The position numbers and the translations under genes were made by a program. A stretch of DNA of 64,000 nt from Daldinia sp. FL1419 (lineage: Eukaryota; Ascomycota; Sordariomycetes; Xylariales; Hypoxylaceae): positions 1-64,000 of the forward strand of contig MU623504.1 of assembly GCA_025201765.1 (NCBI GenBank). The letters are read 5' to 3'. Position 1 is the first letter of the stretch; the number at the start of each line of letters is the position of its first letter. Shown here piece after piece: positions 1 to 14,257 of this stretch. Under the pieces are notes generated by a model, which was not told the origin of the DNA, did no database searches, and was given only the letters and a program-made list of their open reading frames with translations.

Positions 1-3000
1 TATTATTTTAATATTATAAAAAATAAAAATTAATATTATTAAAATTAAATAAATATTATTTTTTTTAATATTAAAATAAAAAAATAAAATTAAAAAAAAA
101 TAAATATAAAAATATTATAAATTTTACTTAATAAACTATAATTATATTAAAAAATATTTAACTTTAATTATAAAAGAAAATTATAATTTATTACAATTAT
201 TTATAAAATATATTAAAATATATTACAATTCCAAAACATATTTTTCAAATTATTAAAAATAATTGTAACCCTAATCAACAAACTCCAAATATCCCTTTAA
301 AATCATAAAATCATAAAAATATTATAATAATTTATAATTAACAACATTAATAAAAATAATAATAAAAAAACTTATAATAATTATATTAATAAAAAATATT
401 ATAAAAATAATAAAAATAAAAAATATACCTCTAAACAATTTAAAAAAACTTAAAAACATAAATATTAAATATATAAAAAAAAAAGTTATTAATTTATTAA
501 ATATTTAAAAACCAATTACAAAAAAACCAAAAAAAATTAAAAAACCAAATATAACACATCCAAAAAAAATTATACAATTTTTTTAATAAATTATAAAAGG
601 TTTAAAAACCAAAATTTAAAATAAGAAAATAATAATATTTATAATATAACCCCAAAATTAGAAAATAATAAAGATATATAATTTATAACAACAATATACC
701 TATTTAATCAAATATTCCACCACCACATTATAACCTTTATTTTCTTAATAATCAAAAAAATTAACACTATTTTTATACTAAACCAATATACAAAAATTAT
801 ATTCCAAGAAGTTATACCAAATACTGGAATTACCCATATTTTAATAATAGGTAAAAGATAATATTTTACTTTTATTAATAAATATTCCAATTGGAAATTT
901 AAAATAAACCATATTTATATTAAAAAAATCAATATTAAATTTAAAAATAAATCCTCTATTAAATCATTAAATATAATTATAATTAATATCCCATTTAATA
1001 ATATAAATTTCCATATTATAAAATCAAATATACCATTTTTTCTTTTAATTAAAGATATAAATCATTTAAAAATATATTTTAATAATATTATTAATTAATT
1101 AATATATAAAAATAATATAATAATTAATATAAAATAAAAATAGAAATATTTATAATTTTATTTAAATAATATTATTTATTTTATAAAAATAAAATTATAA
1201 TATCTATACATCTGTTTTAATTATTCCATAATTGAGAAATTCTATAATCTCCTAAACAAAATTAAATATAATATTAATATAAATAATTTTAAAAAAATTA
1301 ATAAATTTTATTACTATTATTAAATTAAAAATAAAAATTTATAGAAGTTTAAATTTACTCTTAAAGACCCTAATATAAATTTTAATTATAAAATAGTTAT
1401 TAATATTATATACTTAAAAAAATAATTAATCTTATATATAATTAATATTATTACCAATTTTTAAATAATATAATTTATAAAAGATATTACAATTAAAAAA
1501 ATATGGAAAATATTAAAAAAATATTAAATTAATACCTATTTTAATTCTTTAAATATTATTTCTTACAATATAAAAATAAATTTTAATAATTTAAAATTCT
1601 AAAATGAAATACACATTACTAAAATCATATATCATTAAATACCAATTAAAATATATTAATTTATTAATAAAATAAAAAGATATTATAATCCAATTTATTA
1701 AATTTATAAAATAATTATAAACAAACTTTAAAAATTTAATTCAAAAATATCACAATTATAAATAATTATAAAAATAATTAATGATATAACTAATCCTAAC
1801 AAACTAATTCCTATATTATTTATTTTTAAAATTTATTTTTAAATTAATATAAACTTACCATTTACATTTATTTAAACTTATTATATTTTAATAATATAAA
1901 AAATTATGATTAAAATTAAAAAAATTAAATTATAACAATTTATTTAAAATATACTTAATATTTATAATAATCCTAACACTATAAAAATATTATTTATATT
2001 ATTACCTATTAATAATAAAATTTTTATCTATTAAGAAAAAAATAGATAGAAAAATTCTCATAAAATTATTATAATTATTAATAAAAATATTATTATAATA
2101 TTTAATATATTCAAAGGAATATTTATATTCTAAAATTCTTATATTAAACCTTATATTCAACTTAAAAATAATTTAGTACTTACCAAAGAACTTTAAATAC
2201 AACTACCCAAACCTACATTTAATTTAAATAACTATAAAATAATCCTAAAAAAAAATTTTATATATATCAATAATCTTTTATACATTAATATTCTATACTT
2301 TAACAATAAAAAATAAAACAATTTAATTTTAATACTTCAATTATACATAATAAAAAAAATTATTATTATAAAAAAACTATATAAAATATTAAACATAAAA
2401 AAATTTAATATATTATTTAATAAAAAAATTTTATAACCTAAAATATATAATACATTAATCTACTAAAAAACAACAATTTTTAAATTATAAATAATTTATA
2501 AAATAAAAAGAAAAAATATATTAATACCTTATAAAAAATTAAAATTTATTATTTAAAATTATAATAATTTTAATAAAGAATTTATTATAATATATACCCC
2601 TATTATTTAAAAGGTAAATTAATGTTTTATTTTAATCCTAACTCTAATTTTTCAATATTAAAATATAAAAATTATAATAAAAAACATTATCATAATATAC
2701 ATTCAATCTAAAACACCTATATAATAAATAATATTTATATAATTATTAATAAAATTAAAAAATAAATACCCCAAAGAAATATTATTATATATCATTAAAT
2801 TATTATATAATTTAATTAAATTAAAAATATATTAATTTAAAATTTATTCACATCATCATCAATAAAAACTCAATATAAAACTATTAGCATTCAATCCATA
2901 CCTACTAATAATAAATATAACTTTATTCAAAATCATAAGTTTTTAAATAAATAATATTTTAAATATTAATATCATAAAATTCCTAATAATAAAAAACAAA

Positions 3001-5290
3001 ACATTTACCAAAACTAAAATTAAGATACACCCCCAAAAAATATTAAACACCAAAATTAAAAATTTTAATAATTTACACTTTATTATTCACAAAAAAAATT
3101 ATAATATAACTACTATATAAAAAGGATAAATTAAAAAATTTGAACAATTAAATGTAAAATTACTAAATATAACTAAAAAATTTATCAAACAATAGGTATA
3201 AAAAACGTACATTTCTTTCATTTATCAACCTAAAATAATTTTTAATTATTCAACAATAATCCAACATTTAAAACCAAATTTTAAAGAAATAAAAACCCTT
3301 AACACCCAAATTAAATAATAAATAAACAATTAATTATAAAAACTTAATTACATCAACCTAAATCCCCAAAATTTATACTTATATATCTTTATTAACAACT
3401 TATTTATAAATAATAAAAATTTAAATTTATAAATTAGTTATATTATTATATTAAATAATAAAGAATTAATTAATTAAAATAATAAAATTTAGATTATTAA
3501 TAATATTATTTATTAATTATTTACTAAATATAAATACATTACCTAAAATATATTTATTAACAAAATTTATAAGATGGTTTAAGATTTTAATATTAAATAT
3601 ATTATTTATTATATAATTAATATTATTTTAAAACATTTTTTATTATTTAAAATTTTATTAATCTTATATATTAATTTATTTTTCTTGTATTAATGCCTTA
3701 TTTAAATGAATAATATTAATAAAAAAAATTAATAATTAATTTAATAATTTTATAATAATTATATAAAAATTAAGAAATTGATAATATTTAATGGATTTAT
3801 AATATATATAATCTTATAAATATTATGATGAAGGTATCTTTAAATAAGGTTATATAGATATTAATAAAGAATAATTAGATTAATTTGCAATTAAAGGGAT
3901 AGGTAAAGTAAGAATTAAATATTAAATTTATAATATAATTATAAAAAAAAATAGAATAAATGGTAGTTATATAACTTATATTTTTAATTTAATATACAAC
4001 CCCTAAAAAATACTTATATATCTATTATTATATAAAGATAGGTTTTTTATTTATCTTTTTTAAATAGCTTTTTTTTAGAGATAATTACAATATACCAATT
4101 TTACCCCTATTATTATTTACTTTATTATTATTTTGTTTTTATTTTACATATATACCTATCAACAATTAACTATTAAATACTTAATTAATATTTTAAAAAT
4201 ACTCACATATACCAATACACCCTTTCAAACCTTAATCATTAATAATATAAAAAAATCCTTAACTTTAAAGGCATTAAAAAGGCAATTGTTTAGTTAAGTA
4301 GGTGTTTTATTAATTGGCTTAGGTTCTTTATTAATATTAAAAGATTTAATATATTATTTAATTATATCCTAATAATTTAAAAATAATATATAAATTTTTA
4401 TTAAATAATAAATTAATAATTAAAGAATATTTACAAATTAATTTATAATAATCCATTATTATTAATCTACTAATTTTATTTTTTATTAATATAATTAAAA
4501 CATCTTTGTTACTTATTTGAATATAATAAAACTTAATATAACATTTTAAATTAATTTAATAGAATTATTTATTTTATAATATTATATAAATATATTATAA
4601 AAATTAAGTAAATATTTAATAAAAGATATTATATAAAAATATAATTTAATAAATATGTTAATGTTATAGTTTATATTAAAGTAATAAAATAGTTTTCTGT
4701 TTGAGATAATAATTATAATTTTATTTTGATTATTTATGAGTATTTACAAATAATTTGGAAAATATTTATTAAATTTTTATTTTTATATTAAAAGGGGAGT
4801 AATTATTTAATTAAATTTTATAATTTAAATATTATATTTATTTTTATTATTATATATAAATATTTATTAAATATTTAATAAATGTGAAATAAATATTTAT
4901 AAATTAAATTTTATATAAGATATTTGGGGTTAATAATATTTTAAAAATAAATTAAAAAATTTTAAATATTTAATAAATAATATAAGTAGGTGTTAAGAAG
5001 AGTTTAAAATAATACTTAATAAATTAAATATTTTTTAAATATTAATTTATAAAATAATAAAAAATATATTAATAGTTAAATTAAATTAAATAATTTATTA
5101 AAGGTGGTAAAATATTTTTATGGTTTTTTAAAATTATTATTTTTTTTTAGAAAGGTGGGATAAATAAACCTTTATATATAAATTTATTAGAAATTGTATA
5201 GATTTTTTTTAATAATTTAATAAATATTTATTATTTAAGGTATGAATAGATATTAAAATAGTGGTAAGGTAAGCTTTTAAATACATCTTT
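1..5290. repeat. AT-rich hypermutated repeat island (RIP-type relic)
   Basis: Almost pure A+T sequence runs from the window edge to about 5290, where normal composition returns abruptly. No open frame of coding quality survives; the short AT-only frames inside it have no recognisable residues. Residual C and G are unevenly distributed. C greatly exceeds G over about 1-3540. G exceeds C at about 3550-4080, C dominates again at about 4080-4260, and G dominates to the end. Transitions of this density in one block are the known outcome of repeat-induced point mutation in Pezizomycotina acting on duplicated transposons. I could not name the original element, because no LTR, reverse transcriptase or transposase motif is legible. 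The left end lies outside the window. Confidence 0.85.
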
Positions 5291-8200
5291 AGTTAGGTAA
5301 ATTTCACCCCACCTATATAAATTACTTATACATTGGTAGGGTGGGGAGTGGGGCAATGGTTGGGTGACCTATAGTCTCGATTAGAAATCGATGCGATGCG
5401 TACATACATACCTAGGTTAGGTACCTACATACGGTGCCGGATACGAGCGACCAACCAAACCGCCCGCGCTGCGTCTAGTAGCCTTTTTCGACGACGGAAT
5501 CTCCCATCGGCAGCACATGCCACGCCTTGCCATGTCATAGCCCGGCTAGGGCTAGGCTGTGCTATGCTATGCTATGCTATATGCGATGCCCTCTCCTATA
5601 TCGTACATATGATCGATGGAGGGGAACGAACCCAGCTAACAGCGTGTATCACATCGCTCTTGGCACGAGCACCAAAAAAGGTTCCCCCAGTTCGGGTCCC
5701 CTTCGAGACTACTGGAGAAAAAAAAAGAGAAGCAATCCGGCACTAAGCAGCCGGCGACATCGTGTGCTTGTCACGCGCGAACGCAATACGCACCGGCGGA
5801 TAGATAGGCAGATTTCCAGGTGGGATGGGGGATGGGGGAATACACCTGACTGATATATCGCCATGGGGATCTACGCAAGCTAAGCAAGCCATCGTCTTAC
5901 GTATTGCTACACTAACCGTGGTCTGCTGCCAGAAGCTCCGTCCAACCTGTACATACATACACACATACATGCCTACATAGTACACACATTTACCACATGC
6001 GTCTGTCTCTCTGTTCTGCGACACTACGCCAGAGCTGCAGGCCACAAAAGTTGGGGATGCATGAGCGTCCGCGCGGGCTGCTTGCTGCAGGGCATCAGAA
6101 AGGGGAGGTGTGGTGGGGGAAAAGAATGGGCGCTGGGAGATGGGTGAGTGGTGGGATGAGGTGATGGGTTGCTAGGTGCGCTAGTTCTATATCGGGGAAT
6201 GAGTAGCTCGTCGTTCTGACTGGTAAGGGTAAACGAATGAATTCTGATAACGATCTGGGACGTCTGTCCTGTTCAACAGCCAGCTCAGTGTTTTGGTAGT
6301 GGTCACCGCCTCTTGCGAGTTTGTAAGTTATGTAAAGTCCTGCGAAAGGATTATTGCAAAAGGGGGCTTTGACGACAAAGAAACCTTGCGAGAAACGAGG
6401 GTCTGATGATGCCCATAAACGTTCGTTCGTTTTCTGGCCTTGACGGAATCGGAGATTTCGACATTCGCGGCTAACGGGCTTTGCGCGCGCGACAGGGATA
6501 GGGATACATACAATATTTGAAGGGAAAATCAAGAGGTAGGGAATATGGGAATAGGGAATATGTAGCAAGGATCACGAGCTTTGGAGCCAGAGCCCGGAGA
6601 GGGCAACCATTACGTCCAAATCTGGTCTTTTGATAGAATGTAACACTTTCGATACTACACGGAGATTGTCTTACCCAAGCCGCATTGCTGCTCGACGACT
6701 GTTTTATTGATAACATAATCCTCCAGAACGAGCGTAAAGAATTATGAGACAAGATAGGAGGAGGTGGTCAGCACTCTAAAGGTTATCAATAAGCGGCAGC
6801 TCGTGACTTGTAAATCGGAAGAATCGTCGATGTCGATATGTGATAGTGGGCACAAGGAAGTATGAAAACGAAGAGCGGATACTACCGATGGCTCATATCG
6901 AAATAATTCGCTAAGAGGGCGTGCTACCATCCCTGTCGGGTCAAACCGAGACGCACACTCGAATCGAGCATCTTTTACCCTCTCCATCTTAGGGACTCGG
7001 ATTGCGAGGGGATGGGACGGGCAATACGCGCGAAAAAGAGCGATTATAGATGCAGAAGAAAAGATACCTATATATCTGGAACAATCCAATGCCGGGTGGA
7101 TATGTAAAATGATAGTCACCTGCGCATGGAAGGGGATGCGAATGGGTGCCGTTAAGAAAAGGCTGCCGGTTGGAACGCCCTGCCATCGAAGGATTACCTT
7201 TAAAATTTGCTCGTGTTCTCGCCTATCGTTGACTTGCCTATAACGACGATGGCTTTAATTAAGAGTCACGATCTGCCCGGTAAATAGCATCTGAACGTCC
7301 AATTCAGGTTAAAACTACTATTGTGCCGGTATTTTGGTCGATGTCGCAAGTCGCCTACGATTAAGTTAGTTGTTGCTCATTATACAATACATTCCCCTCC
7401 TCCGTGGAATATGGCCTTCGGCTAGGCTCGCGATGAGCTCTCGTAGGGAATCCCACACAATAGGTAAATTTTTCGTTTCGAGGTTCACTCCCGTGTCAAA
7501 GAAAAGGCAGGGGTTTCAGCTGCTTCGGCAAGAAAAGCGAACCCAAGCTTTTTACCGGGTCTTGAGGACATAATCGGAGGGGTTCGCAGGACAAGCAGGG
7601 CCACGGTGCCGCACCCTTTCGGCATGATCAGATCCAACATCTTTATCTGTTGATCCCAAAGGGCTAGCTCGACGTCTTGAACTACCGGTTAGTTAGACGA
7701 TTTAAAACCCCCCTGCGAACGGCGAAATCCCTCCCAGTCCGGGAGGAATAGCGGACCTGGGGGATCGATCTGCGGCATCCCTAATATTTGCATAAACCCG
7801 TGCTAATAAAAGGAACGCCGAAACTGAAACAAGTTATTCGGTGGTGGTGCTATATGATAGGGCTTTACATACGTGTTAGGTTGACTTCATATAAGTGGGA
7901 AAAGCTCACCTATAGGGCAACAGGTCCACGACTACCTACGATACAAGTTAAAACAATACAAGTGCGATGTCGATGATTGGCTGATAACCACGCGGGATGA
8001 GGGTAAGGCATTCCAGACGGCGTATTGGTGAAGTCAGGCGCTTAATTCTTGGAGCCCTCCCTTAATCGGGGATTCAGGTTTTGGGAGGGCTACACCACAG
8101 CGGACATTGATAGGCGGGGGACCGCGGTAAACGCAATCGCAAAGGTGCGAGTGGTAGGCTTAACTATGCCATGTACACCATGAACGGTACACTATGGACG

Positions 8201-11200
8201 AGGAAAGCTTGTCGCGGGGAGATCAAATGTAACCTATCCCCTGGCCCTTCGAAGCGTACGGGATGGGGCCATCCAAGATGACTACCTATTGATCAGGATA
8301 GCGTTGCGCGACGAGATCTTGTCACGCATATACGTGATTGAAAGAACTACTACATATGGTATTCCAACCAGCTGAGCATCAAATTTGCATGATACCACAT
8401 GCCCAGGCCATGCATGAGATAAAAATAACAAACTGCTTTTTAGCTTGCATTCTTACCTTCTTGTCCGGCATCTACCCACATGGCATTCTTTCATATCCGA
8501 TCTAGGAGCAAGGAGTAGAAGTTGCTAGACTTGAAACTTGGTGCTACGAACGAAAATCACTGTTTGCCGGGTCTTGTCGACTTTTCTCGACCGTCCGTTG
8601 TCCTGCCCAGGCTGTGACACGCGACCAATAAACGCCAACATTACCAACATTATTTGACGCCGGCGACTTTGATGCAGTCGCTGATTAGTGCACCTATCTC
8701 GCTAACCGCCTTGGCTGGCGAGCGAGGCTGAGATATTGATGTAGGGGTTTGCTTAAAGACGAATGGAAGTCTTCTCGATGGCTCACCCGATCCCCTTTGC
8801 GAATCCTATCAAATTCTATTATAGCAGGTCCATTGGTGGTGTACGATCAGATAGCAGACATGATATTAAAGCCGTCTTCGGATGAAGATTTGAACGCTGG
8901 TTGAAAGAAGTCGAAAGAACGCTCGTCCCTCGTTTATTTGGTGCAATTGTATTTGTTCCGACATCATTGAATTTAGGGCCGTTTTTACGTATGAAAATAG
9001 CCTAGGAAGGTAATAATAAGACGAGTCTAAAGAAATGGCGCCCGCGAACTAACTGCTTACATGATAGTTTAATGATTTACGCCAATTCCAATTCCAGAGC
9101 TGTCAAGTGGATCTAGGAAGAAAGAAAAAAAAAAGATGACTGTTGCGCGCGCTGACTCCCAAAAGTGAGTTTATGGGGTGAGAAAATGGGTTAGTTCGTA
9201 TCCTATCGTTCGACCAAGCGTAAAAAATTAAATAAAATAAAAATTAAGGAGACGGCCGCGAATCTCAGTAACATCTTGCGCGTAACATTGCACTACATGT
9301 TACTACACTACATATATCCACGTAACTAGTGTAAATCGCGATCCTATTTTATTAATCGTATAAGCGACCCGAGGACTTTTTGTACTCGATCTCGACCTAA
9401 GCCGTGCCGCATATATTTCGCATAATTCGTAGACGAGAGATCGTGCTATGTATAAAGTCGAACAATACGTTGCGCTTGATAGGTGAATAACGCATGTTGT
9501 GAATCATCTCGAATAACCTATCGAAACGAAGTTACCCAGAAAGAAAAATAAGAAAGAATAAGCCCGATACGTTCAAAAGTTTGGGATAGGTATCGGGGTC
9601 CACTTCTGGGGTCCCCATTTCAGGGTCGAGATCTAAGTAAATTGAACGACCAAGAATCGACCCAGGTGTCAGAGATAGATCATAACCTGAAACAGACACC
9701 GTAGTTCAAGGGGAAGAGAGAGAAAAAAAGGGGAACGGGGAAGAATGGAAGGTTATTCTGGAATGATTACGGAGCCGTACTCACTTTTTAAATGGCAACG
9801 GAGCCAGAGAATATTATGTAGTAAAATCTCGAGAATCGCGTCCTGGCCCATAATCGAGTCCCTTTCTTCTTTATTTCGGTTGAAGGGTAGCCCTCTGATC
9901 GACAATGCTCACAGATGGAGGGGGGGTAATCCACGAGAATCCACATGATTTTAGCAACTAGGTTAGTGTAGACCAACTAGCCAGCCCACCCAGCTAAAAT
10001 TATCACATGGGGCAAGACGAAGCCAGGCGTGCCCGGGCAAGGCTTGGTGTAGTGAGGTACGTAGGTATGTACGCTCTTCTGCGGTGGATATTGCGTCCAG
10101 ATAAACGTGCTTTAGCGGTAGTAGGGGTGTTTTTGCAGGAGGAAAAAAAGCCATAAGAAGCTAATAAATGTCGGTACTTCTATGAGATGACTTCTGACAT
10201 TGCGCTGGAGATCTACTCTCGCAATTCCACAATTCACCACAATTCACCCGAATTATTACCCAATAAGCATAATCTACTAACCCTCCACCCACCCCCAAGG
10301 CATCCATACCCCCCCCCCCCCAAAACAGAAGAACTATCCACATCCTGGCCCTATGACTGTGAGTTGCAGAACAATATGCAGCGAGCATGCCGCGCAATGA
10401 GTGCATCTTGCATATCGGCTTCATTGGATGGATGTAACGGATATTTGTGTTGGAGTGGTATCGGCGCGATCACCACCGTCCTATCATCTCCAATGTCGTC
10501 CGATTCCAGAACCGAACCGAACTTGCTGACTGCCAGGTTCGGCAAGCGGTGTCTTGTCAGACTGTGTTGAACATGTATCAGGAACAATGTATTAGGTAGG
10601 TCTATGGTCTATTAGGTAGGTCGTAATTGACTATGCTCTTCCCCCCGGTGTATTCAATAAGCAGGCAGAAAAAAGGGGGTGTCAGTACCAATATGCGCTT
10701 GGCTTCAAGCGAGAAAGATGGTACCAGCCAGATATGTACGCATACGCGAATTATTAGAGAGAGAGACCAGTAATATAATTAGGACTTGGCGATTGCATGC
10801 TGTCGTTCCAGGAAATCTGTCCCTGATGTCCCTAATAAATAGAGGGATAGGTTATCCAATCCAAGGTCTCGAACAAAGCTATGATCATCAATAGCGAGAT
10901 GGACCATCTGGGTCTGACCGTACCCGAATGGGGCCTAGTAATCTACATAGCATAATAGCCCGTAGTTCGAAGTCTTTCCTCTCAATTGGAAAGGTTTCCC
11001 GTTTCTGAATTTTCTGGGAGGGTTGCTGATACTTGGGATTACTTGGGATACCTGGTGTTTAAAACGACTTGTCCATTAAAGGCGACTAGGGAATTGCTAG
11101 GAACAAGTCTTGTCCCCCTTCCAACCCCTGTCGATAGCCCATGGCCACTAGTGCACCGGTGCATATTAAACGACGTTGTAATTTCGTCGAACGAGCTAGG

Positions 11201-12500
11201 CAAGGCCTTCATTTCAGAGAAGAAGAAAAAAAAATTATGTTGCAGGCACAGACCACAGCCGCAAGATTTGCAGATGACCCAGCGACGAGTTAGGTAAGGA
11301 CCTGGAGTTCATGCAGAAGGGAAAGCGAATATACCTACCCAGATACTTAATGTATCATAGCCCGTATGCTGGGTATGGATGTATGTAGTAGTAAATAGGA
11401 CAGAAAAAAAAAAAAAAAGCCCTTATATTCCAGGTATCAAGCATCGGCTAGTCTAAATGGTTCTAGTCTGAGGTGATCGTAACACAAACATGGTACGGCG
11501 AACAATAATAAACAATGATAATAATTTTAAGGATGAAGTTGGTGTGGATATATATATACCAGGTACATAAGATAGATATTGATTAGGTAGTTACCATGTG
11601 CGCATTAAGTAAATATGTATAAAAAAAATTTTAAAAAAAAAGAGAGAGAAGGTATTTCATATCTACCAAATAGAATAATAAGGTAATATTGAATGACAAA
11701 CGGTCCATCGTTATTACTCAAACTTTTTTAGGCTACTCCTTTTTTTTTCTTCGTCTCTTTCTCCCTTAGTACAGGGAATTAAGCAGTAGGGGGAGTAGTA
11801 GGGGGAGTAGTAGGGGAACACAGGGGGATAACGGCAGCAACTGCCAATCACTGCTAATGCACTTCGATGTGGGTCATCTGTTTTCGCTCAACACAACCCG
11901 CGACCCGCCAAGACCCACACAAATATCCCTGTTCAACGGTTACCGTGCACGAGATTTAGTGAAAATACTGTACCAGGTACCTATATACAAAATAACTTTC
12001 ATTAGGTTTTGTTAGGTTTTGTTAGGGGGTAATAGGTACAAGAGTGTTGAAATCGCTACCTAGGTACTCCATAGTACACTCCTTTACCTAGTAGTACTCC
12101 TGATTTCGCAACTTGGCCCTACCTGGTCTCTGCTACAGTAACAGTCACTGTACTTATCACTAAGAAGACTGTGCTCCCTTCCATGTCACTCTCTTTCCCA
12201 TTAATCACGAGACAATAAATAAAAGCCCGGCAGAAGCAGCTGTGCTTCCATTCGACTTTTCCCTTCCCACCCTTCCTGTCGTACTCGACTTCAAATAACA
12301 AGTTTTCCTTGTTCTTCCACTTCCTCTTTTTTTCCCCCCCCAAAGCAACACTCTAAAAAAGAACACTCCCCCGCGAGACATCGAAGTGTCATTTAATACT
12401 ACTACTCTATCATAACGAGTAGTTTCTCCATTATTTAATTTCCCCTTTCTAGTGATACCCATATTCTTGATACCCCAATTAGTTTTTCCTTTTAGACAAA
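5291..12500. other. Gene-free stretch after the AT island
   Basis: I find no supportable gene in these 7.2 kb. Open frames are short, overlap one another on both strands and show no family motif or plausible splice pattern. Visible features are a CCTAGGTTAGGTACCTA palindrome cluster at about 5411-5427 and a perfect 9 bp stem (AGCCCTCCC at 8053-8061 with its complement at 8083-8091). There is also a run of 12 C near 10310 and purine-rich short repeats near 11788-11818. The last 200 bases are the leader of the next gene. Confidence 0.5.
12313..12342 (+). promoter_or_regulatory. Pyrimidine tract upstream of the PH-domain gene
   Basis: An almost uninterrupted C/T run lies about 160-190 bases before the start codon at 12501. 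Pyrimidine-rich tracts just upstream of the transcription start are common in strongly expressed genes of filamentous fungi, and the strong codon bias downstream fits this. The role is inferred from position and composition only. Confidence 0.35.
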
Positions 12501-14257
12501 ATGGCAGAGGAACAGAAGCCCGTCGAGGTCGCCGAGACCACCCCCGTTGTTGCTGAGCCGGTCGCCGAGACGAAGCCTGTCGAGGACAAGCCTGCGGAGA
12601 GTGCACCCGCTGCCGTCGAGGCCGCTGCTACTGAGACACCGGCCGAGGCTGCTGCCGAGGCCACTGATGCCGCTGCTCCTGCTGAGGAGGACAAGAAGGA
12701 GGAGACCAAGCCTATCGAGGCCGGCACCCTAGAGCACAAGGGTGCTCCCGCCAACTTCCCCAAGTATGTCGCAGTAATACAGCAAGGAAGTCTCCTTCGC
12801 TAACCTAGTTTAGGAACCTCATCTACTCTAAGCATCATTTCTGGTTCGGTACCGAGGCCCTTCCTAAGGACAAGCTCGCCACATACCTCAAGAATGAGAA
12901 GGCCACCGAGGTTGCCCACCACGTTGCTGCCTGGGCTGCTGAGACCGGAAAGGGTCTGTTCTTCTACGGCAAGGAGAATGACAAGAGCACCCCTACCGGC
13001 GCTATCCAACTGGTACGCTCAATACACACGATATAATCCATAGCATATTACTAACATATATATAGGCTGAGGCTTCTGAGCCCGTAACTGAGGGCGCTAC
13101 CAAGTTCTCCTTCACTGCTAAGGGCCACAAGCACACCTTTAAGGCACCCACTGCTGCTGACCGTGACAACTGGGTTGAGCAGTTGAAGCTCAAGATCGCC
13201 GAGGCTAAGGAGCTTGCCACTACCATCACTGAGAGCGAGGCCTACAAGCAGACTCTCGAGAGCCTCAAGCCTGCTAAGGAGGAGAAGCCTGCTGAGAAGC
13301 CCGCCGAGGCTGAGCCCGCCAAGGAGGAAGCTAAGGAAGAGCCTAAGGAAGAGGACAAGAAGGAAGAAACCAAGGAGGAGGAGAAGAAGGAAGACGGTAA
13401 GGACTCTAAGCGCCGATCGCCTAGCCGAAAGCGCGCATCCATCTTCGGTAACCTTCTCGGCAAGAAGGAGGAGGTCAAGAAGGAGGCCCCTACCGCTGAG
13501 GAGAAGACCGAGGACAAGCCGGCTGAGACCACTGAGGCAACTGAGCCTGCCCCCGAAGCTGCTGCCGCCCCTGAGACCCCCGCCGTCGAGACCCCCGCCG
13601 CTACTGAGGAGGTCAAGAAGGAAGAGGCCCCCGTCAAGCCTACTCCTACCAAGCGTGCTAGGTATGTTCGAATAGTATATCGTTGAGCGAGTGTCTTATC
13701 TAACTTTCAATAGCATCTTCGGTGGTCTTTCCTTCGGGAAGAAGAAGGTTGAGGCTGAGTCCGCTCCGGCTACCCCTGCTAAGGACGCCCCTGCAGACGC
13801 TTCCGTCGCCGAGACAGCCCCTGTGATCCCCGCTGTTGAGACCACTGAGCCCCTCTCTACCGACGTTGCTTCTCCTGCTACTGTCCCTACTGAGACGACA
13901 GATGCCACCCCTGCCACCAACGGCGAGACCAAGGAGAAGGCTGAGAAGCGCAAGTCTACTCTCCCCTTCGGCTTCGGTAAGAAGGAGAAGGCTGCTACCT
14001 CCGACGAGGAAGGCGAAAAGGTCAAGTCTCCTCCCTTCTTCTCCAAGCTCCGCCAGACCGTCAAGGGTAAGGGTAAGGCTGAGAAGCCCGCCGAGGAGCC
14101 CAAGGCTGAAGACAGCAAGCCCGCTGATGTAGCTGAGGAGACCGAGCCTGCCAAGGAGGCTGAGGCCGAGCCTGCTGCCGCCGCTCCTGCTGTTGAGGAG
14201 ACACCCGCTGAGAAGCCCGCTGATGCTACTCCTGCTCCTGTCACCGCTGCCGCATAG
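12501..14257 (+). CDS. PH-domain, Ala/Glu/Lys-rich protein (Meu6-like)
   Basis: Four exons were joined by hand: 12501-12763, 12814-13012, 13066-13661 and 13714-14257, giving 533 residues. The introns are 50-53 bp, with GTATGT or GTACGC donors and CTAAC branch sites. Residues 1-85 are an acidic Ala/Pro/Glu tract. Residues from about 85 to 200 resemble a pleckstrin-homology domain (HHFWFGTEALPKDK through FSFTAKGHKHTFKAPTAADRDNWVEQLK), as in fission yeast Meu6 relatives. The remainder is a K/E/A/P-rich tail. In the tail a basic Ser-Gly-Phe motif recurs: KRASIFGNLLGKKE, KRASIFGGLSFGKKK and KSTLPFGFGKKE. The third intron falls inside the second copy. Codon use is strongly biased (AAG, GAG, GCC, ACC), unlike the neighbours, suggesting high expression. 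The tail is probably disordered, with phosphorylatable or lipid-binding basic patches. The function is unknown; the PH assignment is by sequence pattern only. Confidence 0.85.

Noticed and set aside
5340..5400. GGTTGGGTGACC resembling the 3' part of 5S rRNA
   Set aside because: The rest of a 5S gene (conserved start and internal control region) is absent.
6095..6568. 157-codon minus-strand frame
   Set aside because: No domain, overlaps other frames of similar length, no splice partners; judged chance.
10187..10570. 127-codon frame starting with ATG
   Set aside because: Includes a poly-C run translated as prolines, no motif, and an overlapping antisense frame; not convincing.
12501..13690. 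Long antisense and shifted frames over the PH-domain gene
   Set aside because: Shadows caused by strong GC3 bias and repetitive codons; the sense frame carries splice sites and motifs.
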